Origin: an uncultured Methylophilaceae bacterium
Lineage (GTDB): Bacteria; Pseudomonadota; Gammaproteobacteria; Burkholderiales; Methylophilaceae
DNA length: 37,982 nucleotides
NCBI GenBank assembly: GCA_903953055.1
Contig: CAJBIA010000137.1
Coordinates: 1 to 37,982 of the forward strand
Direction: 5' to 3'
In this document: piece after piece, positions 6,490 to 14,839 of the stretch
Position numbering within the stretch: position 1 is the stretch's first letter
Layout of the letters: each line of letters starts with the position of its first letter
Made by a program: the position numbers and the translations under genes
Notes under the pieces: generated by a model
Told to the model about the DNA's origin: nothing
What the model saw: only the letters and a program-made list of their open reading frames with translations
Database searches by the model: none

Positions 6490-8160
6490 ATGAAGTTAGC
6501 AAATTTAGCAGAAGGTTTTTTAGTCGCAGACCAAATTCTAGTAGACGATTTAAAAAGTCTTGCTGAGCTGGGCATAAAAACCATCATGTGTCATCGTCCT
6601 GATGGCGAAGGTGCAGACCAACCTAATTTTGAAGAAATCTCAAAAGCTGCAAAGAAGCTAAAAATCAAAACTCATTATTTGCCCGTTGTTGCTGGCAAAA
6701 TCTCTGATGAGGATGTGGCTGCATTTGCTCAAATATTCAAAGACATTGATAAGCCAGTCCTAGGCTATTGCCGTTCTGGTATGCGAGCAGCTTCACTTTG
6801 GGCATTAAGCCAGGCTTCCTCAGTTGGCTTATCAGAAGTGCTTAATACAGGAAGAAATGCGGGGTACGACTTATCTGGATTAACTCAAAGAATCATAGGG
6901 GCTAATTCAAATGGTTCTGATGTTATGCATCATGAAATTGTTATTGTTGGCGGTGGTGCTGCAGGAATTGCTGTTGCTTCTAGCTTGCTTTCTCGAAACT
7001 CAAAATTAGATGTGGTGATTATTGATCCAGCAGAGACCCATTATTATCAACCTGGTTGGACCATGGTCGGTGGAGGTATATTTAAGCCTGCAACAACAGT
7101 CAAAACGATGGCATCTGTCATTCCTTCAAAAGCAAAGTGGATTAAAGCTGCAGTAGCGGGATTTGAGCCAGAAGCTAAGCAAGTGATTCTAGAAGGTTGC
7201 CGCCCCATCAGTTACGACACGCTGATTGTTTGTCCTGGTATCAAACTCAATTGGCATGGCATTGAAGGCTTAGTTGAAACACTCGGCCAAAATGGTGTGA
7301 CTTCGAACTACCGATATGACTTAGCTCAATACACTTGGGAATTAGTTAAACAATTCAAAAAGGGCAAAGCTGTATTTACGCAGCCACCCATGCCAATTAA
7401 ATGTGCCGGCGCCCCACAAAAAGCGATGTATTTATCTGCAGACCATTGGTTAAGAAATGGGCATTTAAAAGACATTCAAATCCACTTCTACAATACTGGC
7501 GCAGTCTTATTTGGCGTAAAAGAATATGTGCCCGCTTTGATGGAGTATGTCGAACGCTATAAGGCGAATCTGCACTTTAGTCATCGCCTCACAAAAATTG
7601 ATGGGCCGGCTAAAAAAGCCTGGTTTAGTGTCACTGATGCTGATGGCAACACCTCAATGCTTGAAACATCTTTTGATATGATTCATGTGGTGCCGCCGCA
7701 ACAAGCACCTGATTTTATTCGCGCAAGTAAGTTGGTAGATGCAACGGGTTGGGTCGATGTAAATCAAGACACGCTTCAGCACAAAACTTATCCAAACATC
7801 TATGCCTTGGGTGATGTGACGAATTGCCCGAATGCAAAAACAGCAGCAGCCGCGCGTAAACAAGCCCCTGTAGTTGCAACGAACGTGCTCTTTGATTTGA
7901 ACAAGGGCAATCAACGGGCAGCCTATGATGGCTATGGGTCATGTCCATTAACGGTCGAGCGCGGCAAAATTGTTTTAGCGGAGTTTGGATTTGGTGGCCA
8001 TTTATTACCAAGTTTCCCAAAATGGTTGATTAATAGCCAAAGACCTTCTCGTCTAGCATGGATTTTAAAAGAGCGTATTTTGCCACCAATTTACTGGTGG
8101 GCAATGCTTAAAGGCCGCGAGTGGTTAGCTAAACCAATCAAAATCGATGCCGACAAGTAG
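6490..8160 (+). CDS. Fusion of TIGR01244/DUF442 sulfurtransferase-like domain with sulfide:quinone oxidoreductase
   Basis: A 556-residue two-domain protein. Residues 1 to about 115 are the DUF442 domain with a CRSGMR loop (C94 to R99); a six-residue CRxGxR loop is like that of rhodaneses. From about 148 comes a FAD/NAD-fold oxidoreductase: IVIVGGGAAG (FAD site), PIKCAGAPQKAMYL with C305, YALGDVTNCPNAKTAAAA with C446, GYGSCPLT near 483, and a C-terminal amphipathic tail with PPIYWWAMLKGREWL suited to membrane contact. These features fit a type II-like SQR, which oxidises sulfide and passes electrons to quinone. ATG 6490 is chosen since GGAG is 8 bases upstream; a GTG at 6481 overlaps that site. 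The cysteine in GDVTNCP is three residues later than the human SQOR C379 position, so the catalytic pair should be checked. Confidence 0.9.
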   Translation: MKLANLAEGFLVADQILVDDLKSLAELGIKTIMCHRPDGEGADQPNFEEISKAAKKLKIKTHYLPVVAGKISDEDVAAFAQIFKDIDKPVLGYCRSGMRAASLWALSQASSVGLSEVLNTGRNAGYDLSGLTQRIIGANSNGSDVMHHEIVIVGGGAAGIAVASSLLSRNSKLDVVIIDPAETHYYQPGWTMVGGGIFKPATTVKTMASVIPSKAKWIKAAVAGFEPEAKQVILEGCRPISYDTLIVCPGIKLNWHGIEGLVETLGQNGVTSNYRYDLAQYTWELVKQFKKGKAVFTQPPMPIKCAGAPQKAMYLSADHWLRNGHLKDIQIHFYNTGAVLFGVKEYVPALMEYVERYKANLHFSHRLTKIDGPAKKAWFSVTDADGNTSMLETSFDMIHVVPPQQAPDFIRASKLVDATGWVDVNQDTLQHKTYPNIYALGDVTNCPNAKTAAAARKQAPVVATNVLFDLNKGNQRAAYDGYGSCPLTVERGKIVLAEFGFGGHLLPSFPKWLINSQRPSRLAWILKERILPPIYWWAMLKGREWLAKPIKIDADK

Positions 8161-8187
8161 TCCATATAAACAGTTAAAGGCTTGTTC

Positions 8188-9036
8188 ATGATCGATCCTA
8201 TTAGTCTCAGTATTGCGCTAGGCGTGTTTGTTGGCTTTGTGCTGGCAATCACTGGCGCAGGCGGTGCAATTCTTGCATTACCACTTTTGGTGTTTTTCTT
8301 ACACCTTAAAATGATTGATGCAGCGCCTATATCTCTCATGGCAATCATGCTGTCGGCTGGTCTTGCTGCAGCCTTGGGTTTGAGAAGCGGCATCGTTCGA
8401 TATAAAGCGGCGACGCTGCTTGCAACCTTTGGCGTGCTTTGCGCACCTATTGGCGTATATGTTGCCCACCAGCTGCCTGAGAAAGGGCTAGCAGTGCTCT
8501 TCTCGATTGTATTGTTAATTGTTTCATGGCGTTCATTCCAGAAGTTTCAAACGCCGACCTTGTTGATTGGGGACGATTGTGATGACCCAAATGGCTGCGA
8601 TGATGAACCAAAAGAAGAACCGGCCTGTGCAGTAAATCCAGCAACATCCAAATTGTTTTGGACAGCCTCATGTACTAAACGCCTCATTTTAACGGGCGGA
8701 TTTTCAGGCTTCTTATCTGGACTCCTAGGTGTTGGCGGCGGTTTTATTATCGTACCTACGCTACATAGCATTTCTAACCTGGAAACTAAAATGATTGTGG
8801 CAACATCTCTTGCAGTCATTGCCTTAGTCTCAATGGCTAGCGCCTTCTCTTACGCAGGTAATGGCACTATTTTATGGAGCGTTGCTGTTCCCTTTGTGAG
8901 TGCAACTGTCGTGGGTATGGGCATAGGAAGAATGCTGCATAGCAAAATACCAAGTCATATGAGCGTGCTAATTTTTGGTATCTTGTCATTAACAATTGCT
9001 ATTTTGATGCTCATAAAAACAGCAATTGGAGTCTAG
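8188..9036 (+). CDS. TauE/SafE (TSUP) family sulfur-compound exporter
   Basis: A 282-residue integral membrane protein with two repeats of the TSUP fold: AITGAGGAILALPLLVFF near the N-terminus and GFLSGLLGVGGGFIIVPTL in the second half. Eight or so hydrophobic segments are visible. The loop between the halves is strongly acidic and contains cysteines (DDCDDPNGCDDEPKEEPAC). Start ATG 8188 has AAAGG 7 bases upstream. Members of this family export sulfite or related organosulfur anions; behind an SQR and persulfide dioxygenase, sulfite or thiosulfate export is the natural guess. Substrate is inferred from context. Confidence 0.87.
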   Translation: MIDPISLSIALGVFVGFVLAITGAGGAILALPLLVFFLHLKMIDAAPISLMAIMLSAGLAAALGLRSGIVRYKAATLLATFGVLCAPIGVYVAHQLPEKGLAVLFSIVLLIVSWRSFQKFQTPTLLIGDDCDDPNGCDDEPKEEPACAVNPATSKLFWTASCTKRLILTGGFSGFLSGLLGVGGGFIIVPTLHSISNLETKMIVATSLAVIALVSMASAFSYAGNGTILWSVAVPFVSATVVGMGIGRMLHSKIPSHMSVLIFGILSLTIAILMLIKTAIGV

Positions 9037-9038
9037 GT

Positions 9039-9674
9039 ATGGATCAAAAAAAATTCTGGACCGAACGTTATCAAACTGCTGGAAATGATTTTTTATTTGG
9101 ACGTGAGCCATCAGAGTTCCTAGTTAAAAAAAGAACAATGTTTAAAGCGCGCGAATCAGTGCTCATGATTGCAGATGGTGAAGGTCGAAATTCAGTTTGG
9201 CTTGCAGCTCAGGGCCTTAAAGTGACTGCAAATGAAATTTGTAAGGTGGCAATAGATAGGGCCAAAAAGCTAGCGCACGAGTCAAACGCTTATGTTGAAA
9301 TTGTTGAATGCGATATTTTGACTGACGAATGGCCGATGAAATGTGACCAAGATTCATTCGATTGGGTTATAGGTATTTTTATTCAATTTGCTAATACAGA
9401 AGAGCGTAAGAAACTCTTTTCTTTCATGAAGGCGATGACTAAACCCAATGGCAGAATACTATTGCTAGGCTATACCCCAAAGCAACTTGAATATAAAACG
9501 GGGGGGCCATCTGCAATTGAGAATCTATATACGCAAGAGCTTTTGCACGATGCATTTCAAGATTGGGATTTAGAAGAGCTGGTCGAATACGAAAAAGATA
9601 TTTCCGAAGGGATGGGGCATAAAGGGATGTCTGCTTTGATAGGAATGGTCGCAACAAAACCCTCGGGCGCCTAG
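9039..9674 (+). CDS. Class I SAM-dependent methyltransferase
   Basis: A 211-residue Rossmann-fold methyltransferase. The SAM motif I region is VLMIADGEGRNSVWLA, motif II region ILTDEWPMKCDQDSFDWVIGIF, and the N-terminus FWTERYQTAGNDFLFGREPSEFL resembles small methyltransferases of the TehB/thiopurine-like group. It starts 2 bases after the TauE/SafE stop, so it is translated from the same message. The substrate is unknown. Because TehB-like enzymes methylate chalcogen anions or thiols, methylation of a reduced sulfur species is possible here, but nothing in the sequence proves it. Confidence 0.82.
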   Translation: MDQKKFWTERYQTAGNDFLFGREPSEFLVKKRTMFKARESVLMIADGEGRNSVWLAAQGLKVTANEICKVAIDRAKKLAHESNAYVEIVECDILTDEWPMKCDQDSFDWVIGIFIQFANTEERKKLFSFMKAMTKPNGRILLLGYTPKQLEYKTGGPSAIENLYTQELLHDAFQDWDLEELVEYEKDISEGMGHKGMSALIGMVATKPSGA

Positions 9675-9682
9675 CGATTTAA

Positions 9683-9874
9683 ATGATAAAGAAACCTTTC
9701 TTAAAGTTAACAAGTTTTATTCGATCTAAAGGATTAGGTTTTGAGATCAGCCTCATCTTAGCCATTAAGATCTTTTTATTATGGGCAATTTGGTGGATAT
9801 GTTTTTCACATCCAATCGCAAAAGAATCAAGACAGCATGCTGTTACCCAAATTTTATTAACGCCATCAAAGTAG
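9683..9874 (+). CDS. cydP: CydP-like small subunit of cytochrome bd oxidase
   Basis: A 63-residue protein with one hydrophobic segment (FEISLILAIKIFLLWAIWWI, residues 20-39) followed by CFSHP. This pattern and the position just upstream of cydA match CydP, a putative small subunit seen in proteobacterial cyd operons. It starts 8 bases after the methyltransferase stop and ends 9 bases before cydA. The ribosome site is weak, which suggests translational coupling. Function in the oxidase is not experimentally clear for the family. Confidence 0.75.
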   Translation: MIKKPFLKLTSFIRSKGLGFEISLILAIKIFLLWAIWWICFSHPIAKESRQHAVTQILLTPSK

Positions 9875-9883
9875 GTTTCAATT

Positions 9884-11440
9884 ATGTTGCCATCCGCTGA
9901 AGTAATCGATTTATCACGTTTGCAATTTGGTGCAACTGCGCTCTATCACTTCTTGTTTGTGCCACTAACCCTCGGCTTAAGCTGGATATTAGTCATCATG
10001 GAATCTGTTTATGTCATGACAGGTAAAGAAGTCTATCGAGACATGACTAAATTCTGGGGTAAGTTGTTCGGAATTAATTTTGCGATGGGTGTTACAACAG
10101 GCATAACTATGGAGTTTCAGTTTGGTACAAACTGGGCTTACTACTCTCATTATGTTGGCGATATTTTTGGGGCACCTCTCGCTATCGAAGGCTTAATGGC
10201 CTTCTTCTTAGAGTCGACATTCGTAGGTTTGTTCTTCTTTGGCTGGGACAAGCTATCCAAGCAGAAACACTTGATGGTGACATTCTTAGTTGCCCTTGGG
10301 TCCAATCTCTCAGCACTCTGGATTTTGATTGCAAATGGATGGATGCAGAATCCAGTTGGAGCAGAGTTCAACTTTGAAACAATGCGAATGGAAATGACAA
10401 GCTTTGCGGCACTGCTTCTAAATCCAGTTGCTCAGGTAAAGTTTGTGCATACCGTAGCTGCTGGATATACCACTGCTTCAATGTTTGTTTTAGGAATCTC
10501 TTCTTGGTACTTACTTAAAAAGCGTGATGTGGGCTTTGCTCTAAGATCGATTGCAGTTGCTTCTGGTTTTGGACTAGCCTCAGTGCTTTCCGTCATTGTT
10601 CTCGGTGATGAGTCTGGGTATACAACTGGCGAAGTTCAGAAGGTTAAGCTAGCAGCTATTGAAGCTGAGTGGCATACAGAAGAAGCGCCTGCCGCATTCA
10701 CACTATTTGGGCTACCGAACCAAAAAGATGAGCACACAGATTACGCGCTAAAGGTGCCTTATGTCATGGGCATCATTGCAACTCGCTCACTTGATGAACA
10801 GGTAACAGGCCTAAGTGAAATAAAAGCAGAGAATGAGCTGAGAATTAGAAATGGCATGGTCGCTTATAACGACTTACAGAGATTAAAAAAAGGCGATCAA
10901 TCAGAAGAGGCTAAAGCTGCATTTCAGAAATCTAAAGATGATTTGGGTTATGGTCTATTGCTAAAGAAATATACGGCTAATGTTACCGATGCTTCAGAAG
11001 CTCAAATTAAGCAGGCTGCTAATGACACGATTCCTAATGTGTTCGCATTGTTTTGGTCGTTCCGTGTGATGGTTGGAATTGGCTTTTTAATGTTGTTCAT
11101 TTTTGGTGCTAGTTTTTACTACACAGCCAAGCGAAACATCAACCAGAAAACTTGGTTATTACGTCTGGCCTTATTCGCAATTCCAATTCCTTGGATTGCT
11201 GCTGAAATGGGCTGGGTTGTAGCTGAAATGGGTCGTCAACCTTGGACGATTTCTGGCATTCTCCCGACGCACCTATCTTCATCGTCGCTCTCAACGGGTG
11301 ATTTGTATTTTAGTCTATCTGGATTTATGGGTTTTTATACATTGCTTCTGATTGTTGAAATGTTCTTGATGTTTAAGTATGCACGACTTGGCCCATCCAG
11401 TTTGCATACAGGCAAATATCACTTCGAAACCATTCGCTAG
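9884..11440 (+). CDS. cydA: Cytochrome bd ubiquinol oxidase subunit I
   Basis: A 518-residue protein very close in pattern to E. coli CydA (522). The b595 ligand histidine is in [12 protein letters not shown] (H22, equivalent to E. coli H19), [20 protein letters not shown] and [14 protein letters not shown] are conserved, and the quinol loop ([19 protein letters not shown]) is of the long-Q-loop type with the KLAAIEAEW block kept. The C-terminal GRQPW and [19 protein letters not shown] are also typical. Membrane-bound; it oxidises quinol and reduces oxygen to water without proton pumping. It is embedded behind sulfide genes in one run, which fits the known sulfide resistance of bd oxidases. 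Confidence 0.97.
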   Translation: MLPSAEVIDLSRLQFGATALYHFLFVPLTLGLSWILVIMESVYVMTGKEVYRDMTKFWGKLFGINFAMGVTTGITMEFQFGTNWAYYSHYVGDIFGAPLAIEGLMAFFLESTFVGLFFFGWDKLSKQKHLMVTFLVALGSNLSALWILIANGWMQNPVGAEFNFETMRMEMTSFAALLLNPVAQVKFVHTVAAGYTTASMFVLGISSWYLLKKRDVGFALRSIAVASGFGLASVLSVIVLGDESGYTTGEVQKVKLAAIEAEWHTEEAPAAFTLFGLPNQKDEHTDYALKVPYVMGIIATRSLDEQVTGLSEIKAENELRIRNGMVAYNDLQRLKKGDQSEEAKAAFQKSKDDLGYGLLLKKYTANVTDASEAQIKQAANDTIPNVFALFWSFRVMVGIGFLMLFIFGASFYYTAKRNINQKTWLLRLALFAIPIPWIAAEMGWVVAEMGRQPWTISGILPTHLSSSSLSTGDLYFSLSGFMGFYTLLLIVEMFLMFKYARLGPSSLHTGKYHFETIR

Positions 11441-11449
11441 AAAGTCATT

Positions 11450-12595
11450 ATGGAATTATTTAATTATGAATTTTTAAAGCTTACTTGGTGGTTGTTTGTA
11501 GGCATATTGTTGATTGGCTTTGCTGTCATGGATGGTTTTGATATGGGGGTCGCAGCCTGGCTACCCTTCTTAGGAAAGACCGATGATGAAAGACGAGTCA
11601 TTATTAATACGGTTGGTCCAGTTTGGGAGGGGAATCAAACTTGGTTAATTACAGCTGGCGGGGCCATATTTGCTGCATGGCCTTTGGTTTATGCTGCAGC
11701 GTTTTCTGGTATGTATATCGCATTGCTTCTAGTTTTGTTCGCTTTGTTCTTTAGGCCAGTAGGTTTCGATTACAGAAGCAAACTTACCAATGCATCATGG
11801 AGAAGCACTTGGGACTGGGCTTTATTTGCTGGCGGGGTAATCCCATCATTAGTATTTGGTGTGGCCTTTGGTAATTTATTACTTGGTTTACCGTTTCACT
11901 ATGATGAAACATTACGCTCTTTTTATACGGGCAGTTTTTGGGATCTGCTCAATCCTTTTGCTCTATTATGTGGAGTTGTTAGCTTGAGTATGTTAATGAC
12001 GCACGGCGCGATTTATTTGCAACTTAGAACTGATGCCCATGTGCAAGCGAGAGCAAAAAAAGCCGCGCAATGGATGGGGCTAGTTTTTATTATTAGCTTT
12101 GCAGTTGCAGGCCTTTGGGTGGCTTATGGAATTGATGGGTATATTCTTACATCCCATCAAGATTTTAATGCGGCGTTAAATCCTTTATCAAAGACAGTTT
12201 CAATTTCTTCGGGTGCATGGCTCAATAATTACCAATCCTACCCTTGGATGATGGCAGCCCCATTGATTGGATTTTTAGGGATGATGTTTGCTCTCCTGAA
12301 TGCAAAGTTCAAGAATGAGGGTTTGGCTTTTATCGGAAGTAGCTTATCAATTGCTGGTGTTATCTTAACGGCAGGATTTTCTATGTTCCCATTTGTAATG
12401 CCTTCTGCGACAGATCCAGTAAGTAGTTTAACGATGTGGGATGCTGTCTCTAGTAAAAAAACCATGGGGATTATGTTGGTAGTTACATTAATTTTTCTGC
12501 CACTTATCCTTTTCTATACATCTTGGGTATTCAGCGTGCTGAGGGGCAAAGTAACATTGCAGACCATACAAGATCACACTAACTCGATGTATTAA
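11450..12595 (+). CDS. cydB: Cytochrome bd ubiquinol oxidase subunit II
   Basis: A 381-residue membrane protein with the CydB signature: LIGFAVMDGFDMGVA near residue 22-35 and NTVGPVWEGNQTWLI near residues 55-68, followed by the helices typical of a 379-residue E. coli protein. It starts 9 bases after cydA. CydB pairs with CydA to form the oxidase core. No cydDC genes for haem/thiol export are present in the window; they may lie elsewhere. Confidence 0.97.
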   Translation: MELFNYEFLKLTWWLFVGILLIGFAVMDGFDMGVAAWLPFLGKTDDERRVIINTVGPVWEGNQTWLITAGGAIFAAWPLVYAAAFSGMYIALLLVLFALFFRPVGFDYRSKLTNASWRSTWDWALFAGGVIPSLVFGVAFGNLLLGLPFHYDETLRSFYTGSFWDLLNPFALLCGVVSLSMLMTHGAIYLQLRTDAHVQARAKKAAQWMGLVFIISFAVAGLWVAYGIDGYILTSHQDFNAALNPLSKTVSISSGAWLNNYQSYPWMMAAPLIGFLGMMFALLNAKFKNEGLAFIGSSLSIAGVILTAGFSMFPFVMPSATDPVSSLTMWDAVSSKKTMGIMLVVTLIFLPLILFYTSWVFSVLRGKVTLQTIQDHTNSMY

Positions 12596-12611
12596 AAGAA
12601 AGGGCAAACCA

Positions 12612-12719
12612 ATGTGGTACTTTGCTTGGATTTTAGGTGTTGGATTAGCGCTAGCTTTTGGCGTGATCAATGCGATGTGGCTTGAAGCAAGTCATTCAGA
12701 ATATGACGATTTCAACTAG
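12612..12719 (+). CDS. cydX: Cytochrome bd small subunit CydX
   Basis: A 35-residue ORF directly behind cydB with AAAGGG upstream of its ATG. The N-terminus MWYFAWILGVGLALAFGVI is nearly the same as E. coli CydX, and a conserved glutamate (WLE) follows the helix. CydX is a single-pass subunit that stabilises the oxidase haems. It is the last gene of the run. Confidence 0.95.
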   Translation: MWYFAWILGVGLALAFGVINAMWLEASHSEYDDFN

Positions 12720-12804
12720 AAACAACCACTTCTGAAATATATCAGACGATTTAATATAGTCGTCAATCTAAGAAGCCTTTAAATATTTCCATAAGCTTAG
12801 CCCG

Positions 12805-12853
12805 AATTGACCCCTATTTCGAGCGTCAATTATTTTTACATCTGTAAAAATAA
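12805..12853. repeat. Two nested palindromes downstream of cydX
   Basis: AATTGAC (12805-12811) and GTCAATT (12825-12831) form a 7-bp inverted repeat with 13 bases between. Directly after it, TTATTTTTACA-TC-TGTAAAAATAA (12830-12853) is a perfect 11-bp palindrome with a 2-base centre. They lie at the right edge of the sulfide/bd block. They could be a hairpin, a protein-binding site, or a scar of a mobile element; the sequence does not decide. Confidence 0.6.
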
Positions 12854-12877
12854 AGCCCAAATTTTAGTTGGCTTTTT
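12853..12877 (+). terminator. Possible terminator of the arsR-cydX operon
   Basis: AAGCCCAA (12853-12860), a 7-base loop, then TTGGCTT and a T-run to 12877. The stem is 7 bp with one bulged C. Together with the AT-rich palindrome just upstream this is the only terminator-like structure behind cydX, about 135 bases from its stop. Confidence 0.5.
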
Positions 12878-12902
12878 AAGTTAGTTGTACGTTACTTGCA
12901 GC

Positions 12903-13115
12903 CTACGCAACGACCTTTCTCTCTACCTTGTAGCCTTTAATAAACTCCAGGCCCTTAACATCGGTCATGATGGTGCCATCTAAGGTTGATTCATTAAGGT
13001 TAGTACCAGTAATGTCAGCCCCAGTTAAGTCAGCTTGACTTAAGTCTGCTCTAAACAAGTCCGTGTTTCTTAAGTTAGCAATCTTAATAGCGTCGAATCT
13101 TTCGAAACATATGTA
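12903..13115 (-). pseudogene. Truncated pentapeptide-repeat protein remnant
   Basis: On the minus strand an open frame ending at TAG 12903 reads IKIANLRNTDLFRADLSQ and then further five-residue A(D/N)Lxx units (ADLTG, ADITG, TNLNE, STLDG), closing with KGYKVERKVVA. This is the end of a pentapeptide-repeat protein. The frame is closed by TAA at 13116-13118, and no start codon lies inside, so only the C-terminal part of about 70 residues is left. With the rest of 12720-13217 holding no other gene, this fragment is probably debris from an earlier insertion or deletion between cydX and ftsY. Confidence 0.72.
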
Positions 13116-13217
13116 TTATTTGTAGATTGATTTTTTCTCTAAACAAAACACCTTCAATACGATGGCGTACAGGGGGCTTTGCGACTAAAATAGCATTAAC
13201 TTAACCAATAAGATGCT

Positions 13218-14177
13218 ATGTTCGATTTTTTCAAAAAAGACAAGACAAGCGAAACGCCAGCGGCCCCTCAGAAAAGCTGGACAGAGCGTTTAAAGCAAGG
13301 ACTGTCTCGCACAAGAAGTTCGCTTGGCAATCAACTCGCTAGTCTCTTTGGCGGCGGAAAAATTGATGACGATGTCTACGAAGAGCTTGAAACTATTCTA
13401 TTGACCTCTGATGTCGGGATCGCAGCAACGCAGGCCCTTCTTGATGACATCAAACAGCGCGTTACCCGCCAAGCACTCAGTGACACCTCACAACTTAAAT
13501 CGGCACTCAAAGAATCACTTAGCGCACTTTTAGCGCCTTTAGAAAAACCACTCGAAATAAAGAATCATCAACCATTTGTCATCATGCTCACTGGCGTCAA
13601 TGGCGCAGGAAAAACCACCACCATTGGCAAACTAACCCACCTATTCCAAGCCGAAGGCAAATCCGTATTAATTGCAGCGGGCGACACTTTTAGAGCTGCC
13701 GCACGTGAACAACTGCAAGCTTGGGGCGAGCGCAACTCAGTCCATGTGATTGCCAGTGAAGGCGGAGATGCAGCCGCCGTGATTTTTGATGCGATTAATT
13801 CCGCTAAAGCCAAAGGCATCGATATCGTCCTTGCTGACACCGCCGGTCGCCTTCCAACGCAGCTCAATCTCATGGAAGAAATCCGCAAAGTTCAGCGCGT
13901 CATCGATAAGGCGTTACCAGGGGCTCCTCATGAAGTTTTACTAGTGCTCGATGCCAATACAGGCCAAAATGCCGTGATGCAAGTCAAAGCCTTTGATGAT
14001 GCCCTAGGCGTCACAGGATTGGTGTTAAGTAAATTAGATGGCACCGCAAAAGGCGGCGTGATTGCAGCCATTGCACAAATCCGCCCAATCCCAATAAGGT
14101 TCATTGGCGTTGGAGAATCGATCGAAGATTTAAGACCGTTTAAAACAAGCGAATTTGTAGAGGCATTATTTGAATGA
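13218..14177 (+). CDS. ftsY: Signal recognition particle receptor FtsY
   Basis: A 319-residue SRP GTPase with a short N-terminal region and the NG core. GVNGAGKTT (126-134) is the P-loop, GDTFRAAAREQL the family insertion motif, DTAGR (207-211) the G3 motif, and SKLDGTAKGG the closing motif. It docks ribosome-SRP complexes at the inner membrane. The gene overlaps ftsE by four bases (ATGA) and starts the ftsY-ftsE-ftsX operon. In related bacteria ftsY is divergent from and next to the M16/rsmD genes; here about 10 kb lies between. Confidence 0.97.
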   Translation: MFDFFKKDKTSETPAAPQKSWTERLKQGLSRTRSSLGNQLASLFGGGKIDDDVYEELETILLTSDVGIAATQALLDDIKQRVTRQALSDTSQLKSALKESLSALLAPLEKPLEIKNHQPFVIMLTGVNGAGKTTTIGKLTHLFQAEGKSVLIAAGDTFRAAAREQLQAWGERNSVHVIASEGGDAAAVIFDAINSAKAKGIDIVLADTAGRLPTQLNLMEEIRKVQRVIDKALPGAPHEVLLVLDANTGQNAVMQVKAFDDALGVTGLVLSKLDGTAKGGVIAAIAQIRPIPIRFIGVGESIEDLRPFKTSEFVEALFE

Positions 14178-14839
14178 TTAAATTCGACCAAGTCAGTAAA
14201 CGCTATCCTGGCAGCTACGATACGATCAAAAGCGTTTCTTTTGAAATCAATCAAGGCGACCTTGTTTTTGTGACTGGGGCTTCTGGCGCAGGCAAAAGTA
14301 CTTTACTTAAAATGATCGCTGGGCTCGAGAGACCTTCAGCAGGAACCGTCCTGATCGGCAACCAAAACGTCAGTCAATTAAAATCATCCGCCATTCCATA
14401 CCTCCGCCGTAAGTTTGGATTGATTTTCCAAGACCACAAACTTTTATACGATCGTAACTGTTACGAAAACGTCGCATTACCACTGTACATTAACGGGGTC
14501 TTAGGGGAGGAGGCTGCCAAACGGATTCGCGCTGCATTGGATAAAGTCGGTTTATTAAACAAAGAAAAGTCGATGCCAATTACCTTATCAGGGGGGGAGC
14601 AACAGCGCTTAGCTATCGCCAGAGCCGTTGTAAGCCGCCCTGCAATCTTAATCGCAGATGAACCCACCGGCAATTTAGATGAAAATTATGCTGCAGACAT
14701 TTTGGGATTCTTGTATGCATTCCAACAAGTAGGGGTCACCGTGATTATTGCCAGTCATGAACTCCCACACAGCATCCCAGACAACGTAAAAAATATATTA
14801 AAAGAACTACATTTGCAAAGCGGAGAACTCTCAGCATGA
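14174..14839 (+). CDS. ftsE: Cell division ATP-binding protein FtsE
   Basis: A 221-residue ABC ATPase. Walker A GASGAGKST (35-43), Q-loop glutamine in IFQDHKLL (86), signature LSGGEQQ (138-144) and Walker B/D-loop ADEPTGNLD (161-169) are intact. FtsE works with FtsX at the septum to switch on peptidoglycan hydrolases through periplasmic partners. It overlaps both ftsY and ftsX by four bases, so all three are translationally coupled. Confidence 0.97.
   Translation: MIKFDQVSKRYPGSYDTIKSVSFEINQGDLVFVTGASGAGKSTLLKMIAGLERPSAGTVLIGNQNVSQLKSSAIPYLRRKFGLIFQDHKLLYDRNCYENVALPLYINGVLGEEAAKRIRAALDKVGLLNKEKSMPITLSGGEQQRLAIARAVVSRPAILIADEPTGNLDENYAADILGFLYAFQQVGVTVIIASHELPHSIPDNVKNILKELHLQSGELSA

Noticed and set aside
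2863-13163. Nine-base inverted match ATCGTATTG (2863-2871) and CAATACGAT (13155-13163) near the two edges of the block
   Set aside because: Nine bases over ten kilobases can occur by chance, and the orientation is not that of a target-site duplication.
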